This document shows, one piece after another, positions 48,086-61,077 of a stretch of DNA of 64,000 bases. Positions within the stretch are counted from its first letter, which is position 1, and each line of letters opens with the position of its first letter. This DNA is from Steromphala cineraria (Eukaryota > Mollusca > Gastropoda > Trochida > Trochidae). The position numbers were made by a program, and so were the translations under genes. The stretch is from positions 54,813,600 through 54,877,599 of the forward strand of contig OU744736.1 of NCBI GenBank assembly GCA_916613615.1. The letters run 5' to 3'. The notes under the pieces were generated by a model. It was not told the DNA's origin. It did no database searches and was given only the letters and a program-made list of their open reading frames with translations.

Positions 48086-51000
48086 AGTTAGATCATTATG
48101 TTTATATAGTTTGTTTTATTTACTGCTCCATATCCTGGTAAAATCTTCAAAAATCAAATATATGTGGTTTATCTATTAAGTTCTGATAATGTGATACAGA
48201 TGATTGTTTTGGCTCTGCCTATATTGGTATTGTTGGGGTACCAAAGGATAATGATTCATATTGACAATACAAATATTTTGGCACAGTGAGTAAGAAAAAG
48301 ACTGCCCATTTACTGCTCCTAAAAACTTTGTTTGTTACAAATATCATATACGTCTCCAATAGCACATATGGTGATGCATAAATAAAACAATTTACAGTCC
48401 ATAACTGACACAATCACATTAGACTATTCAGCAATTAGTAGAAAGCCGACCCAGTCCACTCTCGTTAAGTTAAACGAAATGTACCCCCATAAGGTTTGAA
48501 CATAGCGCCATCAATCCCTTTACATCCTAAAACATTCATGACCTTAATTATATACAAATCACTCGAGGAGAGCTCTAATCGGGTGAACACATGTCCAAGA
48601 CAGACCATTATCCCTCAGCCCTTATCCCAAAAGACCGGACCCTCCCAATAGACGAACTTCCTCGTCAATTATTCCGCTGCCTTACAAGCAGAAACAATGC
48701 CATTTAACCTGGTCTTCCTTGCAAGTACTTTTTCCAGAGAATATCTCATGAACTGGAGATCATAGCTTCACTTAATCCATTTACCAACCATGACAATTTT
48801 TTTGTCTCCTCTTAGGGTTACATGTCAAATGAATATCATGTTTTTACCGACTCCATGGATAAGGCTAAATAGCATTTTGTTATCTTACAAAGTTATTTGT
48901 CTAGAGCGTATATCTTGACATGCCGGTTTCACCAAACTTTATAGACTAATAAGCAAAGATCACTAACTGTGGCCTGTGAATGTAAAACTTATATATGCAT
49001 TATCTTGTCAACTGTTAATATGGTATCAGCAGGTATTTAGTTTGAGATATCCATGAAAACATCCACTATACTTTACAGCTAGTTGCATGGAAGTATTAAG
49101 TAAAAATAATCCATAACATTTGATTGATATATTTCAATGGGAGAAGTTTAAAATTTTCAACAACAAAATTAAATAGCTGAATGTTTCTGTCACCGAGATT
49201 GTGTGAATGTATAAATGAACAATATCTTGAAGGGTTGATAACACTACAAATGTCTCCTAAAACTGCTTACTCTACTATGATAGAACTGTTGCGTCATGAC
49301 GTTTTCTGTACTCAAAAAAATGTGCAAAAGCAATGTTTTTCTTTTCTATTTTGATTAGGTTCTATTTAACCTTCCCAATATAATAATTGATGTAAACGAA
49401 ACTATTAAATCAAACATCAAATAATTTATAGACAAAATTGTGCAATTAGATTGAAATCTAATTACATTGTATCTTCTTTACTTCCTGAGGACATATTGGC
49501 ATGAACAGAACAACCAACAACACGGACGTTATGAACGTCGTTTGACAACCGAACTGACAGGAATAATGAGTGCCCATACATTTCTATAATCAATAGTACA
49601 TTGTTCGCTTGCCAGACCGATCTATCTCTTATTAACCCAATCAAAATGTTTCTTCAACATAGAATCATATTCGTTAAATGATCATAATTGTAAACAACTT
49701 TTCATAAATTACAAACGAAGCTGAAATAACCGAAATATACATCATAGTTATGATAATGAGATATTTCAACTTTACTATAACTAACATCCAACACATGTTG
49801 ACAATGATTAATATAAATTTATGTGACAGTGTTAATTGACGCAAGCTGTCATTTTCATGTTTAAACTGAATAATGATGTCAATAAGGATTTTATCGTGTC
49901 ATGAATGTATTTTCACAGCTGAAAAATAACTGTGTGCTCATCATTACAGGTTATAAGCATTTTTTGTTTCGAAGAAGAAAATGCAAACAAAATTTAAGTA
50001 AATTATCCTTGTGGCCCCTTCAACGGGCCAAAGGGTTAACAAACCTATAAATCGTAATTCACATTTTTCAAGAACAATTTACGTAAGATTTTGAATGATA
50101 GGAGTCAGTGGTTCAGAAAAAAGGCTAATAATCAATGTAGTGTCTGACGATTGGCACCGAACACTATTCTATAAACTTTGGAGAGCAAAATATAGGAGGG
50201 ATCTCCCTGAAAAGAAGAACAGTTTAGATTACAATCTTTAACCTCCGAACCTATAACATCAAAGCTGCATGTAGGTGATACCTTCATGAGCTTTCAGAAC
50301 GTACATATTCACTACACAAGTAATCAAACCACACCAGTAGTCAGTGTAAACAAGACAATCGGCTGTCAGCACATTAGGTTCTCGATTATCATGTTAATCA
50401 GGTATTATTTCTATTCTTATTTGCCTAATTTTGAAAAATAGTTACAATTGATTTCAAGTTTATTGATGACATTGTAAGTTGCAGTTCTTTCAATACAAAA
50501 CTTGGTATTTGTACACATGCTTGTTGAGAAAAACTTGAAAATGCATTTGGTCACTTTATGAAATGTTATTTGTTTATAAAGCTTACAATGAAGATATCGA
50601 AAATGGAAGAAATATTGTTTGTATTGCACCATTTATTTACAATCTGAAGATAACACATCTATCTTAAGACAGATGTTAGGTATAGATATGAATGTATTTT
50701 CACAGCTGAAAAATAACTATGTGCACATCACTTCAGCTTATAAGCTTATTTTTGTTCTGAAGAAGAAAATGCATTCAAATTTAAGTACTTTATCCTTGTG
50801 ACCCTTTCAGCGGGCCAAAGGGTCAACAAATTTATAAATCATAACTCACATGTTTCAAAAACCATGTACGTAAGGTTTTTAAAGGATAGTCAGTGGTCAG
50901 AAAAAAAAGTCTAATAATCAACGTAGTGTCTGACGATTGACGCCAACAATTGACAATCTGCTGTCAGCACATAAGGTTCTCGATTATCATGTTAATCAGG

Positions 51001-52055
51001 TATTATTTCTATTCTTATTTGCCTAATTTTGAAAAATAGTTACAATTGATTTCAAGTTTATTGATGACATTGCAAGTTGCGGTTATTTCAATACAAACCT
51101 TGGTATTTTTACACATGCTTGTTGGAGAAAATGCATGAGGTCACTTTATGGAATGTTATTTGTTAATAAAGCTTACAAAGAACATATCGAAAGATGGAAG
51201 AAATATCGTTTGTATTGCAGCATTTATTTACAATCTGAAGATAACACATTAATTCATTTCGATAGTATAGTCTTAAGACAGATGTTAGGTATAGATATTT
51301 TTGTCAACTATTTATATCAATAACAGATCACTGATAAGTTAGTTGAATTATTCATTGTCAACAGAATCGTTGATACGTTTTTTTAAATTCCTCATTTTCA
51401 TAAGAAAGACATCAAAAGGGTAATCTTCGCATGGTAGCTCCTTATCGCAATGAAATACAAGGATACCACGACAGAAAAACAAATGTTACCGAATGCAAAG
51501 CAATCTCTTTAAACCAATAAAACAATCATACAGAAAAATATTCTAACGATCAAATAACCATTCAAAGTTTCTAGCACTGACTTGACAACGGGCAGTTATT
51601 TATCAATATCACTTTATTCTGATATTCGATAACAGATGATCGGGTAGAGTAAATTGATTTATAATCCCTAAAGGGAAAAGGTTATGTATCAAAGGGAAAA
51701 TGTAAAGACACAAAACTTTCCTACGTTCTTCAGTGTCACATAGATAGAACTTTTGTATTGATGTATCACGGCAAACTTGTTCTTTGTGTATGGAGTGTCT
51801 ATTTTCTAAACGTTAATTGTCTCACACAAGGTGACAGAGACGAAGCTTAAACTGCCAGGAGTTTTTCTGTTGATATACACAACAGGCAAAACCTATCTAT
51901 CACAATGTATCTTCAGATTGATCACGTGTACAATAACTTGCTGAAAATAATGTTTAAAATATACATTTTAGATAGAATATCAATAAATGAGTAAAACAAT
52001 AACGACAATAAGGGTTTGAATGAATATCAATTCCTGGACATGTCAGGAAAATGAC
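48085..52055 (+). repeat. segmental duplication block 3, copy B
   Basis: Counterpart of 10142-13615, very similar at its left end. It carries the internal tandem duplication 49905-51290 and small insertions (near 48868-48893 and 51540-51590). Frames at 48219-48413 and 49462-49644 (minus) are not conserved as proteins with A. Confidence 0.9.
49905..51290 (+). repeat. tandem duplication of about 785 bp in copy B
   Basis: GAATGTATTTTCACAGCTG starts at 49907 and again at about 50688. Both copies proceed through GGGCCAAAGGGT, TCAGTGGT-CAGAAAAAA, GTCTGACGATTG and GATTATCATGTTAATCAGG to CAGATGTTAGGTATAGATAT. The second copy lacks about 190 bp of the middle. Copy A has one copy (12045-12910). The frames at 50619-50801 and 51135-51323 arise at this duplication. 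Confidence 0.85.
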
Positions 52056-53714
52056 GTGCCGTTTATTTGTGCTTTGGCTAGAAAAAAACAGTAGTAACTG
52101 TCAAGCTTTGGTGTATTTGTATTTCGTTTTCTGTCACTCCGTTCTTTTGTTCAGATAAAATCAATACTTTCAATGAAATCATTTAATTGGAAGAGATCTC
52201 TCAGGGTATTGTAAGAACTTTATGGATAGAAATGCGCTGATAAAGACTTATGCTGGAAAGTGGGCGGAAGATTTACATAAACAAGCACACACCCTTAAAG
52301 GGGGACTGAAATTGTCTATGTCCACTTTCGGGATTCATAAAAAGCTGCTTACAATTTGAATTAGAGTCAACTTTGAATTTTCGAAATCGGACGGCAACCT
52401 GCCTAAATACGGCTTTTAAAATACACTGCCTAATTAGCCCCGACGAACAGAATCTGTGGTCACTGAAGCGTGGCCCGAGCGTGTCTACCTACTGTGACGT
52501 AGCAGTAGGTGAGTAGTTTCACCTAATGATCATTTTTCAACGAGAATTGACACCTTTTTAATCGTTCGTTTAACATACAAATATTCACAAAAAACGCTCA
52601 ATTTTTTTATAGTCCGAAAGCTTAGATATCCGACGACTCAATAACGATGTATTCAAGCCAATGATTATCGTATAAACATGTAATATCGTATATTTCAAAA
52701 CCATATCTAATGACGCAAAAAGGCGACTGCCTTGTTAAATTGGCGCCGTTATGGCTAGACATGTCCGTTAAAGTGATAATCTGATTGTCTGTTGTTTGCT
52801 GAATCTTACATAACATATACTGACTATTATTTCCGACGGTGACAAATAACAAATCGTTTATGTTTTCAGTGAACAAACCGACTACTTTCTACAATCGAAT
52901 ACCTACAATGTTAATTTTTTGTGAGTTTATTACACTATAAAGATATATTTTAAAGAGGCCAATAGACGGTGAATAATTTTACCATGATGGTTTGAAGAAA
53001 AGGAAAAGTGTAAACGGTTTCAAGTTATTTATTATGATATTTTTTCTCTTATGAAAAGATAGGTGCCACAGTGGATTATCTTTAGTACGTTATGATCAAT
53101 GTCCGTATTTTTACAACACATATCAATAATAAAATAATTAAACATTATTTAACAGTGGTTGATCTATTCAAGATATATAAGGTTTCAATTTGTATCGAAA
53201 ATGAAACAATGTTATATTTGGGATCACACTGTTTTGCATATAACATTCCGAATATTGGTACAGTCACATCCATCAAAGCGATTCCGACAACAAAAGTAGT
53301 ACAGAGTATTTCTTAGATATCATCGTACTTGCTTCTTGCCTTTTTTATTAATCAGAAATTAACATATAAATCTTTTTGTTAGAAGGAGGTTTGTCTCCAG
53401 ATTTTATGGTAGACACGCAAATGGAGATAGGCCCTGTGGGCGGGGCGTCACGCTCTAATGAGTTTTCAAAGCGTTCACCTGTTGATTTCGGCGGCTTTCT
53501 AAAAACCGGGTATAAAATGCTGATTTAAAGTCTAATTTATGTGTGTATTGTCTCAATTATATGCTCATTGCATTCTCATAGGTAATAGCACTGGAGATAT
53601 TGATCTATCATTCTTAGAAAAAGTACATTGCATAACCTCTTTAATGACACGGAACCAGGAAAGGTATTCTTTGTCCTCCATTGAAAATATCTTAATGTCA
53701 CTTATATGTTAAAG
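52056..53714. other. B-only insertion of about 1.66 kb
   Basis: Copy A runs from CATGTCAGGAAAATG straight to AATCGTCATATTTGC. B has an extra segment whose central 1342 bp is bounded by TTAA and TTAAAGRGG-type ends (52295-53644). The flanks 52056-52294 and 53645-53714 are additional unmatched sequence without features. Confidence 0.75.
52295..53644. mobile_element. TTAA-flanked 1.34 kb element, degraded ends
   Basis: TTAA then AGGGGGACTG at 52299 and CATAACCTCT then TTAA at 53641. Inverted similarity is limited to AGRGG, but the TTAAAGRGG form at both ends agrees with the MITEs at 3465 and 30759. The interior is less AT-rich in two patches (52420-52520 and 53400-53520). Frames 52622-52876 (minus, 84 codons) and 53092-53316 (plus, 74 codons) show no transposase motif I recognise. 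It may be a decayed autonomous element or a long MITE. Confidence 0.5.
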
Positions 53715-55770
53715 CCCCATCGTCATATTTGCATGCGGTTCTTTATCAAATTTAGGTATTAAGAAAAGACAAAAATCACTCCGAAGTAAAATCGATCGTC
53801 TAAACTTTGATATGATATTGACATGTTCAAAATACTAATTGCGACGACAAAAGTGCAGTACCCTCTGCAAATTTGCCAAAGCATTAAACGAACCCAATTG
53901 CGGTGACGTCATCATTATGTTTGTAGGATTTACATCTCGTCTCAGTTACCACAATGTGAGTCTGATGGGTATCAACTTGGGCGCAATGAATACCTGATAC
54001 GGAAAAATGAAAGAAAATTTATTTGTGCTTGACAAAGACGGCTTTCAACCCTATATTTAGGAACCCCAAATGTGAGATAGCAACACTTGATTCGCCTTCA
54101 TGTCGACATGCCTGCCGTTTCAGTCATGTACTAAATTTGTGAAAAAAATTATTGTATATAGAAAAATACTTTGATAATATTAAACTTCACTACATTTTGA
54201 ATATGGATCTTTAAGGGTTGTAAATTACAAATAAAAACCATTGTAGCTTTCAAATAAGACAAGATGGAAAGGCGGGACTTGTTTTTTGGGCTTATCAACG
54301 TTTGTGGTATTGCAATCTAGGCCGTCATATTGGTATCTATTTAACAAACTCTGCAAACTCTGCGTATTCGAACATAGAATAAGGTTATAGTTATCAACTT
54401 ATGCAAAAGATCATGGACGAATAATTTTGTTGTTAGGTGCATGGTCAGTTATAGACCGAGACAGAAGGCAATACTTATTGTTTTAAATATTATTTAAAAC
54501 TCAAACTCCTCAACTTAGTCAATGATTTAATATCGAGTTCCCTCGTACGTCTTAAACTTTTAATTGAAATTTTGCAATTGATAAACAGTAAATAAGGTCC
54601 CTCTTATGTCGATAAACTTTCGAATCAATGATTTCAGGGTGAAAATGAAAGTTCGTATCTTTTATAGAAATGCCTCTCCCAGTTTGAGCTTCAACGCACT
54701 TGTCTTTGAATTTCTCTCTTTTTTTTCATCATTTTATATCAAATAGCTTTAAGGTTAATACCAAATAGATTTGCTACCTGAATCGTTTCATCGATTGCAT
54801 CCATACTGTTTGTAATATAGAACGCACAAGAAACAAATGATCATGTTTATTTTCTAAATATCTACTTTAACAAATGGTTTACAATTACATGAGTAAGAAA
54901 GATTGCTTACGGCATTTGAATCAACATTGACAAATATAGATGCAGAAGATACAAGATTTTATATTGTTAACACAGAATCATTGTCTGAATAAATAGTATT
55001 ATATCTCATAACGTAGTGTGTGAACTCTCTGTGTGTGTTTAATATACATGATTACAGTGGACAACTTAATGAATCGGAATCCTCAGTTTAATTAACCTGT
55101 CTTTCGACATCATATCACATTCTGCTTGTGTCTGTTTTCGTCACTGATGAGAGCGAACAGGAAAAAGAAACATCTTCAGTTAATTCAGTCAACAGATGGA
55201 CGGCAAATACATGCTTATCTATATCATATCAGAAATATTTATTATTTTTATGTGTGTTCCCCAAGACACTCACTTACTTAGAATCTAAAAGAGTGAATAA
55301 GGTTTCACAAGATAAGAATTTAGAACAATCTTTTTTTTAACAAAAATACATTCATATGTTCTCTAATAATAACAAATACACACTTTAGTTAAAGTCTAAT
55401 GGGTCATTTTAAACGTACTGCTGTTTGCAGAAACATTTAAGATGCAGTCAAAATAAAATTTTGTATAATTGTACCAAGGTCGGAGTTTTCTTTACAAACT
55501 TTTCTCTAAGCCTTATATATATTGGTGCGTTTGTTATATTTCCAAAATGAGGTTTCAACCGTAGTTAACTATTAAACACTGAGTCTGATGTGCAAATTAT
55601 GTTGAAATTCGTCTTGGATAAAACATTTCAAATTCAGAAAGAAACCATGATCTAATTTAAATTGATCAATCGCTCATCAAATTACATTGGGTTATCATGA
55701 TTGCGTAATAATGCCCTCAGTCCATTATATAATGAAGCATGATTTCATTTCTTTTTCCTACAATGGAAAA
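53715..55770 (+). repeat. segmental duplication block 4, copy B
   Basis: Counterpart of 13625-15612. The region matching the A frame 13804-14043 has a TGA after TTTGTGCT and a length change, so it is not coding. The block ends at TTTTTCCTACA near 55765. Confidence 0.9.
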
Positions 55771-56974
55771 ATGTTTTTTGAAAACCATCACGTGAATAGT
55801 GAGTAGATGTGCACTCATTACGTGATTCTCTACAAAGGCTGTATTTCATAACAGGCTTCATATTGACCGACTAAGTATACACAATCAGTGGTTTTAAGGA
55901 TTTGTCATCCAAAATACACCACTTATTGCGACTGGTCATGAACATCTCAACCCTCTCTCATGCTCTTAGAGGAACATGGTAAATGGATATCAAAGACTTC
56001 TAGGACAATTTGCTCTGTTTTTATCCCAAAGTAACTCAAGATTCATTATTCAAAACAAACAAAATTGATAACAGATAGGGGCGAATGTCGAGTACTTAAC
56101 ATGTATTTATGTATGTGCAATATTGCTAAGATGTAACAATAACTAAGCTCCGTGACCCTTGTGCAATTGTCTGGTATTGATGAAATATGATAGATACCAT
56201 TATAAAGCCCAGTGAATAATTATATGTTATTTCCAAAATGTGGTGTCAGATAAAACAAGTAGCGATCCTTAAAATAGTTTTTGAGACATATTTTCTTTCT
56301 TGATTAAAACTGTTTTACCGTATTTGAAAATAATACTTAATTCGGAGATCATCAGATCCTTTCGTGTTTAAAACTCAATTATTTTGGTTTTCGATGCGTC
56401 TTAATATAGACCAGTATCATGTTACTGTTCCTTGTCATCATTATTCAGTAAGGGACAGAATATGTACCTAGTATTACTTGTAATTCAATCTTTTAAAAAT
56501 GAATAGACTGTTTTGATTTTTAAGCTTCACATAAGATCACATGAACGCCCTCAATATTCATATCATTTATCAAAGCCCTCTGCTCTTTAAATCTTAACGA
56601 CTGTAAAAAAACAATAACTTTGTGAGCTCTTGTTACAAATTCTATCAGAGAAGCACTGATGAAAAGATACAATTACTTTAAGGAAAAGACCAATGACATT
56701 AAGGTTTCATTTTCTATGAGTTTGAAACACATCTTCATTAATCATCGCTTGTACATTACTGAACTGGTTTAAAAAAGATTTTCGCTTTTCACTCACATAC
56801 AAAAAATCAAGTTGTCTCAAAGGAAAAGGATACATGAATAATAACCAAACGATATGTTCCTTATGTTGTTTATATGACCGACGAGAATGTAGAAATAACT
56901 GCTGCAATTTTGCAGTTAAACCATTTACAGTTGTAGAATACAGTTAGAAGGAGAATTAATTTTATAAACACCTA
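55771..56974. other. B-only cassette opposite A 15613-16805
   Basis: 1.2 kb with no similarity to the A cassette of nearly equal length at the same place. AT-rich; a minus-strand frame 56707-56907 shows no domain. Either one copy was replaced or both received independent sequence. Confidence 0.55.
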
Positions 56975-57478
56975 TGCATGGTCACAATTAAATAGGTTGA
57001 CTCTCAACTAAACATTGATTTAAATAAGGCAGTATTAACAAGCTAGGGATGCGTACGTAGGTACTTGTCATTAAACTACCACCTGACAGTATTATGAACT
57101 CGAACAATATAGACTCTATTTCCTTTGTAATCTTGTGTATATCAAACATACAGGTTCATCCTGAGCGGTTTCTCTCCGCTTCTGCATGTTTTGAAGTATA
57201 ATATTGTTGTTATGAAATTATTAGGACACCAAAACATGACAAAATGTAACAAAATAACTGTTAAATTTGTGTTTTGAAAATGTGAGGATACAATTTACTT
57301 TAACAACATCTATTTAACCTCGAAACTCTTTTGTCGCATCACTCATCACTCATCTTCAGTAGTACTGATACAAATCATCATCCAGTTAGCGGTTAAAGTT
57401 ATGAGATCAGGAAGTCACTGGTTATTTCTCACTTCATATTCTTAATGTAGACTTATCTTCAGTTAATAATTGCGTTCA
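56975..57478 (+). repeat. segmental duplication block 5, copy B
   Basis: Counterpart of A 16806-17310, beginning GCATGGTCACAATTAAATAGG. It has several small insertions relative to A and lacks A 17120-17190. Confidence 0.85.
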
Positions 57479-58509
57479 ACTAACTAAAGATAATTAGCAA
57501 ATTGTTTATGGGATATTGAACAATGTCTACTATTGCTTTGACAGAAACCTTTTTTTTATAATAATTGTAAATATTATGATAAATATTCATTCTTTTATAT
57601 ATATTGAGTTTTGTCATTTAAGTAAAGGATACTTACACAAGCTCAAAGAATCTAAATTTATCAATTTGGTTATAGTTTAAACCAATAATGTTCCCATATC
57701 AACATCAAAATCCATGTTTTGTATATTTCCAAAACCTCATACATTTATAGCCTATGACGACCAAATCTATTTATTCAAGTCCGGTTTTGACAGTTGTGAG
57801 TTATGATTTATGTGAGTTATATGAGCTATCATCTTCACATCTGTGTTAGTAATTTGTTTTAGAGTTTCAGCAAAATTATATTTTGTGCTAAGGAACCGCA
57901 TTAAAGGTATGAAGTCATAATGAATGAAAAGGGTAACATAATATTGCATATTCCTCTAGGTATATAGGTGCTGTTCAATAGGATTTTATAGAATATGATT
58001 ATAAAAAATGAATTTCTTTATTTCCTTTTTCATCTTTTGGAACTAATATACTGCACTGAGGTACAAAAGAGTTAAGTAAATGTAGGAAATATTGATATTG
58101 TTTGATATTGGTACTAAATTACTTAATGCTTTGAAATGCGAGAGATTTGTATTTAAGGAACACACTTATGGGGGTGTTTAATAAGTTTTAGGTTTTAGGT
58201 TAGGGTAGTTAAAAATTGTTTTAAGCAACAATTATATGGAAGGTTTAGGAAATGTATAAAGGGTTGGTATTAGGGTTCATATATTGACTCAATACTATTG
58301 GTCAACACTATGACAATGTGAGATATTGTGGCTGAGTAAAAACAATTTTGGGCTTTTTAAGAAATAAACAGCTTTACGTGAAAAAGTTTAAAACTTTGAA
58401 CTAGTACATTACTGGGTTTAGATTAAAAGTAATAAATGCAAAATCTCCCGCTAAGACACTTAAAACACAACCATGAATCATCATTTATAAGAAGTCTATG
58501 TCTATTGTA
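57479..58509. other. B-only sequence, no gene seen
   Basis: About 1 kb between blocks 5 and 6 that has no match to the A sequence 17310-17835. AT-rich, with GGTTTTAGGTTAGGGTAG near 58180-58210 and a low-complexity feel. A minus-strand frame at 57767-57949 has no recognisable product. Confidence 0.5.
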
Positions 58510-60460
58510 ATGCAGTCAGATCTATAGTTGTATGACATTCTATGTCCATGTATCAACCAATCACTACCCCTCTTCATTTTAGTTGAATAGTCAAACATTT
58601 GAATTTGATATTATGCAATCTTCATCTCTATATTTAAATAAAATGGGAAAATGAATGTTTAGAATGTTGAAATGGAAAGAGCTTTATCTCACTCTTTTGA
58701 CCTTCATATCCCGTCTGAGTCTCTCTTGTTGAACGTGTGAACAAGTATTATGAATATCAGGAACACATTCAAATAGACAGTGTATAACACCACAGTGTCG
58801 AAGGAGTATTGTACATATGATGTCTATATACAGGAGGTTGCCCTTATATGCAGTCCAAAGTGTTATGACCAATTTCCCATTCCATGAATATATCTAAATA
58901 CTTGTAGTCTGTCTGAAGTGTGAACATGGTTCACCAGCTGGTTCCTGCACTTATAGTCTTATTCAGTGGGTGCAACTAGTTCATCTCTCAAGTTCTTCAG
59001 CATATTCACAATATAGGCAGTGATCGTAGTCTTTAAAAGATATTGTTGTTTGTTTGAATTATGCAATGTAAAATGAAACTGAAAGATGATATAACATTGT
59101 ACAGCATATTCCTTATAATTCACCAACGAATTAGTTTTATATGAGGAATTTGAATTTTAAATGAAGAGTAAACTGCAAAAATTCGGTACTGTATTTTCTT
59201 TCTAAAATATACATATTTTTTAGTCATCTCTAAATAATTAATTCTCTTTGTGTGTACCTAGTGATCTTTTTTCCAAATTCCCTTTTTCGCCATGTTTATA
59301 AGTCTGTCTCCTTGTTTGACGCAGTGCTCACAAACCATTTGCTGGACTGTTTTTCTGGATTCCGCCCTGTGTTGGTCTGTTTAGTCTGACGTGTATGGAT
59401 CACGTCCAGCTTTTATTATACCCCCGACCAACGGTCCGGGGTATCTAGTAATACCAATGATTCCGTGTGTGTGATTGTGTGTCTGTGTCTCCGTCCGAGG
59501 ACATTTTTTGTCCGACTTATTACGGGAAAACTATTTATCTGATTAATTTCAAGTTTTGCACATGTCTTCTACCCTACTAGGAGGGGTGCAGTGCGAAGTG
59601 ACAGCAAATTTCGTTATCATTTGATTTTTTAATGAATTTTTTACAAATGTCCATGTTTTGAACTTAGTCATTTTCCAATATCAGATTTGTCCGACCTATG
59701 ACGGAAAAACTATTCATCCGATTAATTTCAAATGTTGCACATGTCTTCTACCCTACTAGGAGGGGTGCAGTGCGAAGTTACTACAAAGTTCTCTAATATT
59801 TGAAATTTTAACAAATTTCCATGTTTTGAACTTATCATTTTCCAATATCAGATTTGTCCGACCTATTACAGGAAAACAATTCATCTGATTGATTTCACAT
59901 TTTGCACAAGTCTTCTACCCTACTAGGTGGGGTGCGGTGTGAAATTACAACAAATTTCATTGATATTTCATTTTTTTTACAAATTTCCATATTTTGAACA
60001 TAGTCATTTTCCAATATCAGATTTGTCCAACCTATTACTAAAAAAACTTTTCATCTGTTTCTTTTCACATTTTGCATGTGTCTTCGTCCCTACTAGGAGC
60101 GGTGCAGTGCCAAATCAAAACTAAAATTGATAAGGGTTTTTTTTTTTGGTTTTTTTTACAAAGTTCCATTTTTTTATTAGTCATTTTTCTCAATTCCTCT
60201 TTTGGGGTCAAATGCTGTGCAAGAGATGACTACATTGAAAGTAAAAAAATATTCAGTTAGTCAGGGATGCACAGTCGGGGGTATTAGTGAGCCACGCTCA
60301 CTTTTTAGCTTGTTCTTCTAGTGATGGATTTGTCTGAAAGGTTTTTAATTTCATTGATTTCCTCTTGATAATGCATTTAAGAGATACACCAAACCTGTCA
60401 TTATTAATGTTTTAGCAATGAGTAAAGGAGACAGCCTACAGATTAATTACTGTTACTATT
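58510..60460 (+). repeat. segmental duplication block 6, copy B
   Basis: Counterpart of A 17835-18980, starting AGATCTATAGTTGTATG. It lacks the A tract around 17940-18000 and 18478-18535, and is interrupted by the Helentron-like insertion 59418-60325. It is more diverged from A than the third copy at 63511-64000 is. Confidence 0.85.
59418..60325. mobile_element. Helentron-associated element with ~170-bp tandem cores
   Basis: Left end ATACCCCCGAC (59418-59428) is the exact complement of GTCGGGGGTAT (60274-60284). A GTGTGTGT/GTCTGTGTCT tract is followed by about four tandem cores with TCCG at 59511, 59690 and 59858 and a diverged fourth near 60027 (period 167-179 bp), each carrying TCTTCTACCCTACTAGG-type sequence. 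A perfect stem-loop AGTGAGC-CAC-GCTCACT (60286-60302) follows the right inverted repeat, then TTCTTCTAG then T, compatible with a CTRR end. Copy A has no insertion at the matching site (18824), which gives the empty site. The frames at 59927-60124 and 60072-60260 are by-products. Confidence 0.85.
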
Positions 60461-60676
60461 ACAAATATCTTTAAAATCTGTGTCAAACATATTAGATTGA
60501 ACACTTCTGGTTCCTTCCCCAACATTCACCTCCATGTTGACAAAGTTGTCTCGGTGTTTGAGCAAGTGTTTACTCTGCTCGGCGCTGTTTACTGTGGTGC
60601 CATAGATAGACATCTGTGATATCAATTTCCTCCATCTAAGTATGTTATCATCGATCAGAGAGGACATGAAGCTCAT
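60443..60676 (-). CDS. possible exon, unknown product, tandemly duplicated
   Basis: The minus strand is open for 77 codons and the translation is protein-like: SSLIDDNILRWRKLISQ, then MSIYGTTVNSAEQSKHLLKH and RDNFVNMEV. A tandem second copy upstream (60730-60932) conserves most residues with conservative changes (AE to PQ, NFVN to DLVD), as expected of a once-coding sequence. A usable donor, GAG/GTGAAT, follows the conserved part, and an acceptor-like GATACAAGCAG precedes it, so the exon may be only about 150 bases (about 60530-60680). I recognise no family. It lies in a segment missing from copy A. Confidence 0.35.
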   Translation of the reverse strand: MSFMSSLIDDNILRWRKLISQMSIYGTTVNSAEQSKHLLKHRDNFVNMEVNVGEGTRSVQSNMFDTDFKDICNSNSN

Positions 60677-60729
60677 ATATCAGCTGCTTGTATCACATTT
60701 GTTTATTTGCTTTTTATTCCCTTTGAAAT

Positions 60730-60932
60730 CACCTCCATGTCGACAAGGTCGTCTCGGTGTTTGAGCAAGTGTTTACTCTGCTGGGGGCTGTTTACTGTGG
60801 TGCCATAGATAGACATCTGTGATATCAATTTCCTCTATCTAAGTATGTTATCATCGATCAGAGAAAACGGGAATCTCACATATCAGCTGCTTGTATCAGA
60901 ATTGTTTCTTTGCTGTTTATTACCTTTATGAA
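60730..60932 (-). pseudogene. tandem copy of the exon-like unit, with a stop
   Basis: 203 bp upstream (on the minus strand) of the unit at 60527-60729 and highly similar to it. In the same frame it reads SLIDDNILR, stop, RKLISQMSIYGTTVNS: the Trp codon TGG of the other copy is TAG here. The donor-like GAG/GTGATT is kept. This fits tandem exon duplication followed by decay of one copy, or a non-coding tandem repeat with a fortuitous frame. Confidence 0.35.
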
Positions 60933-61077
60933 ATCACATGCGATGAAAAAATTAATAAGTTTTTTTGTAAATAAATAATTTTTGCACCAGTACACTCGCA
61001 TTTTCTTACAATTTTACCTTTCTTAATATATACATCAATCAGCTCTTCTTTGATTGGCATTCTAGAAGTTGGTGTTA

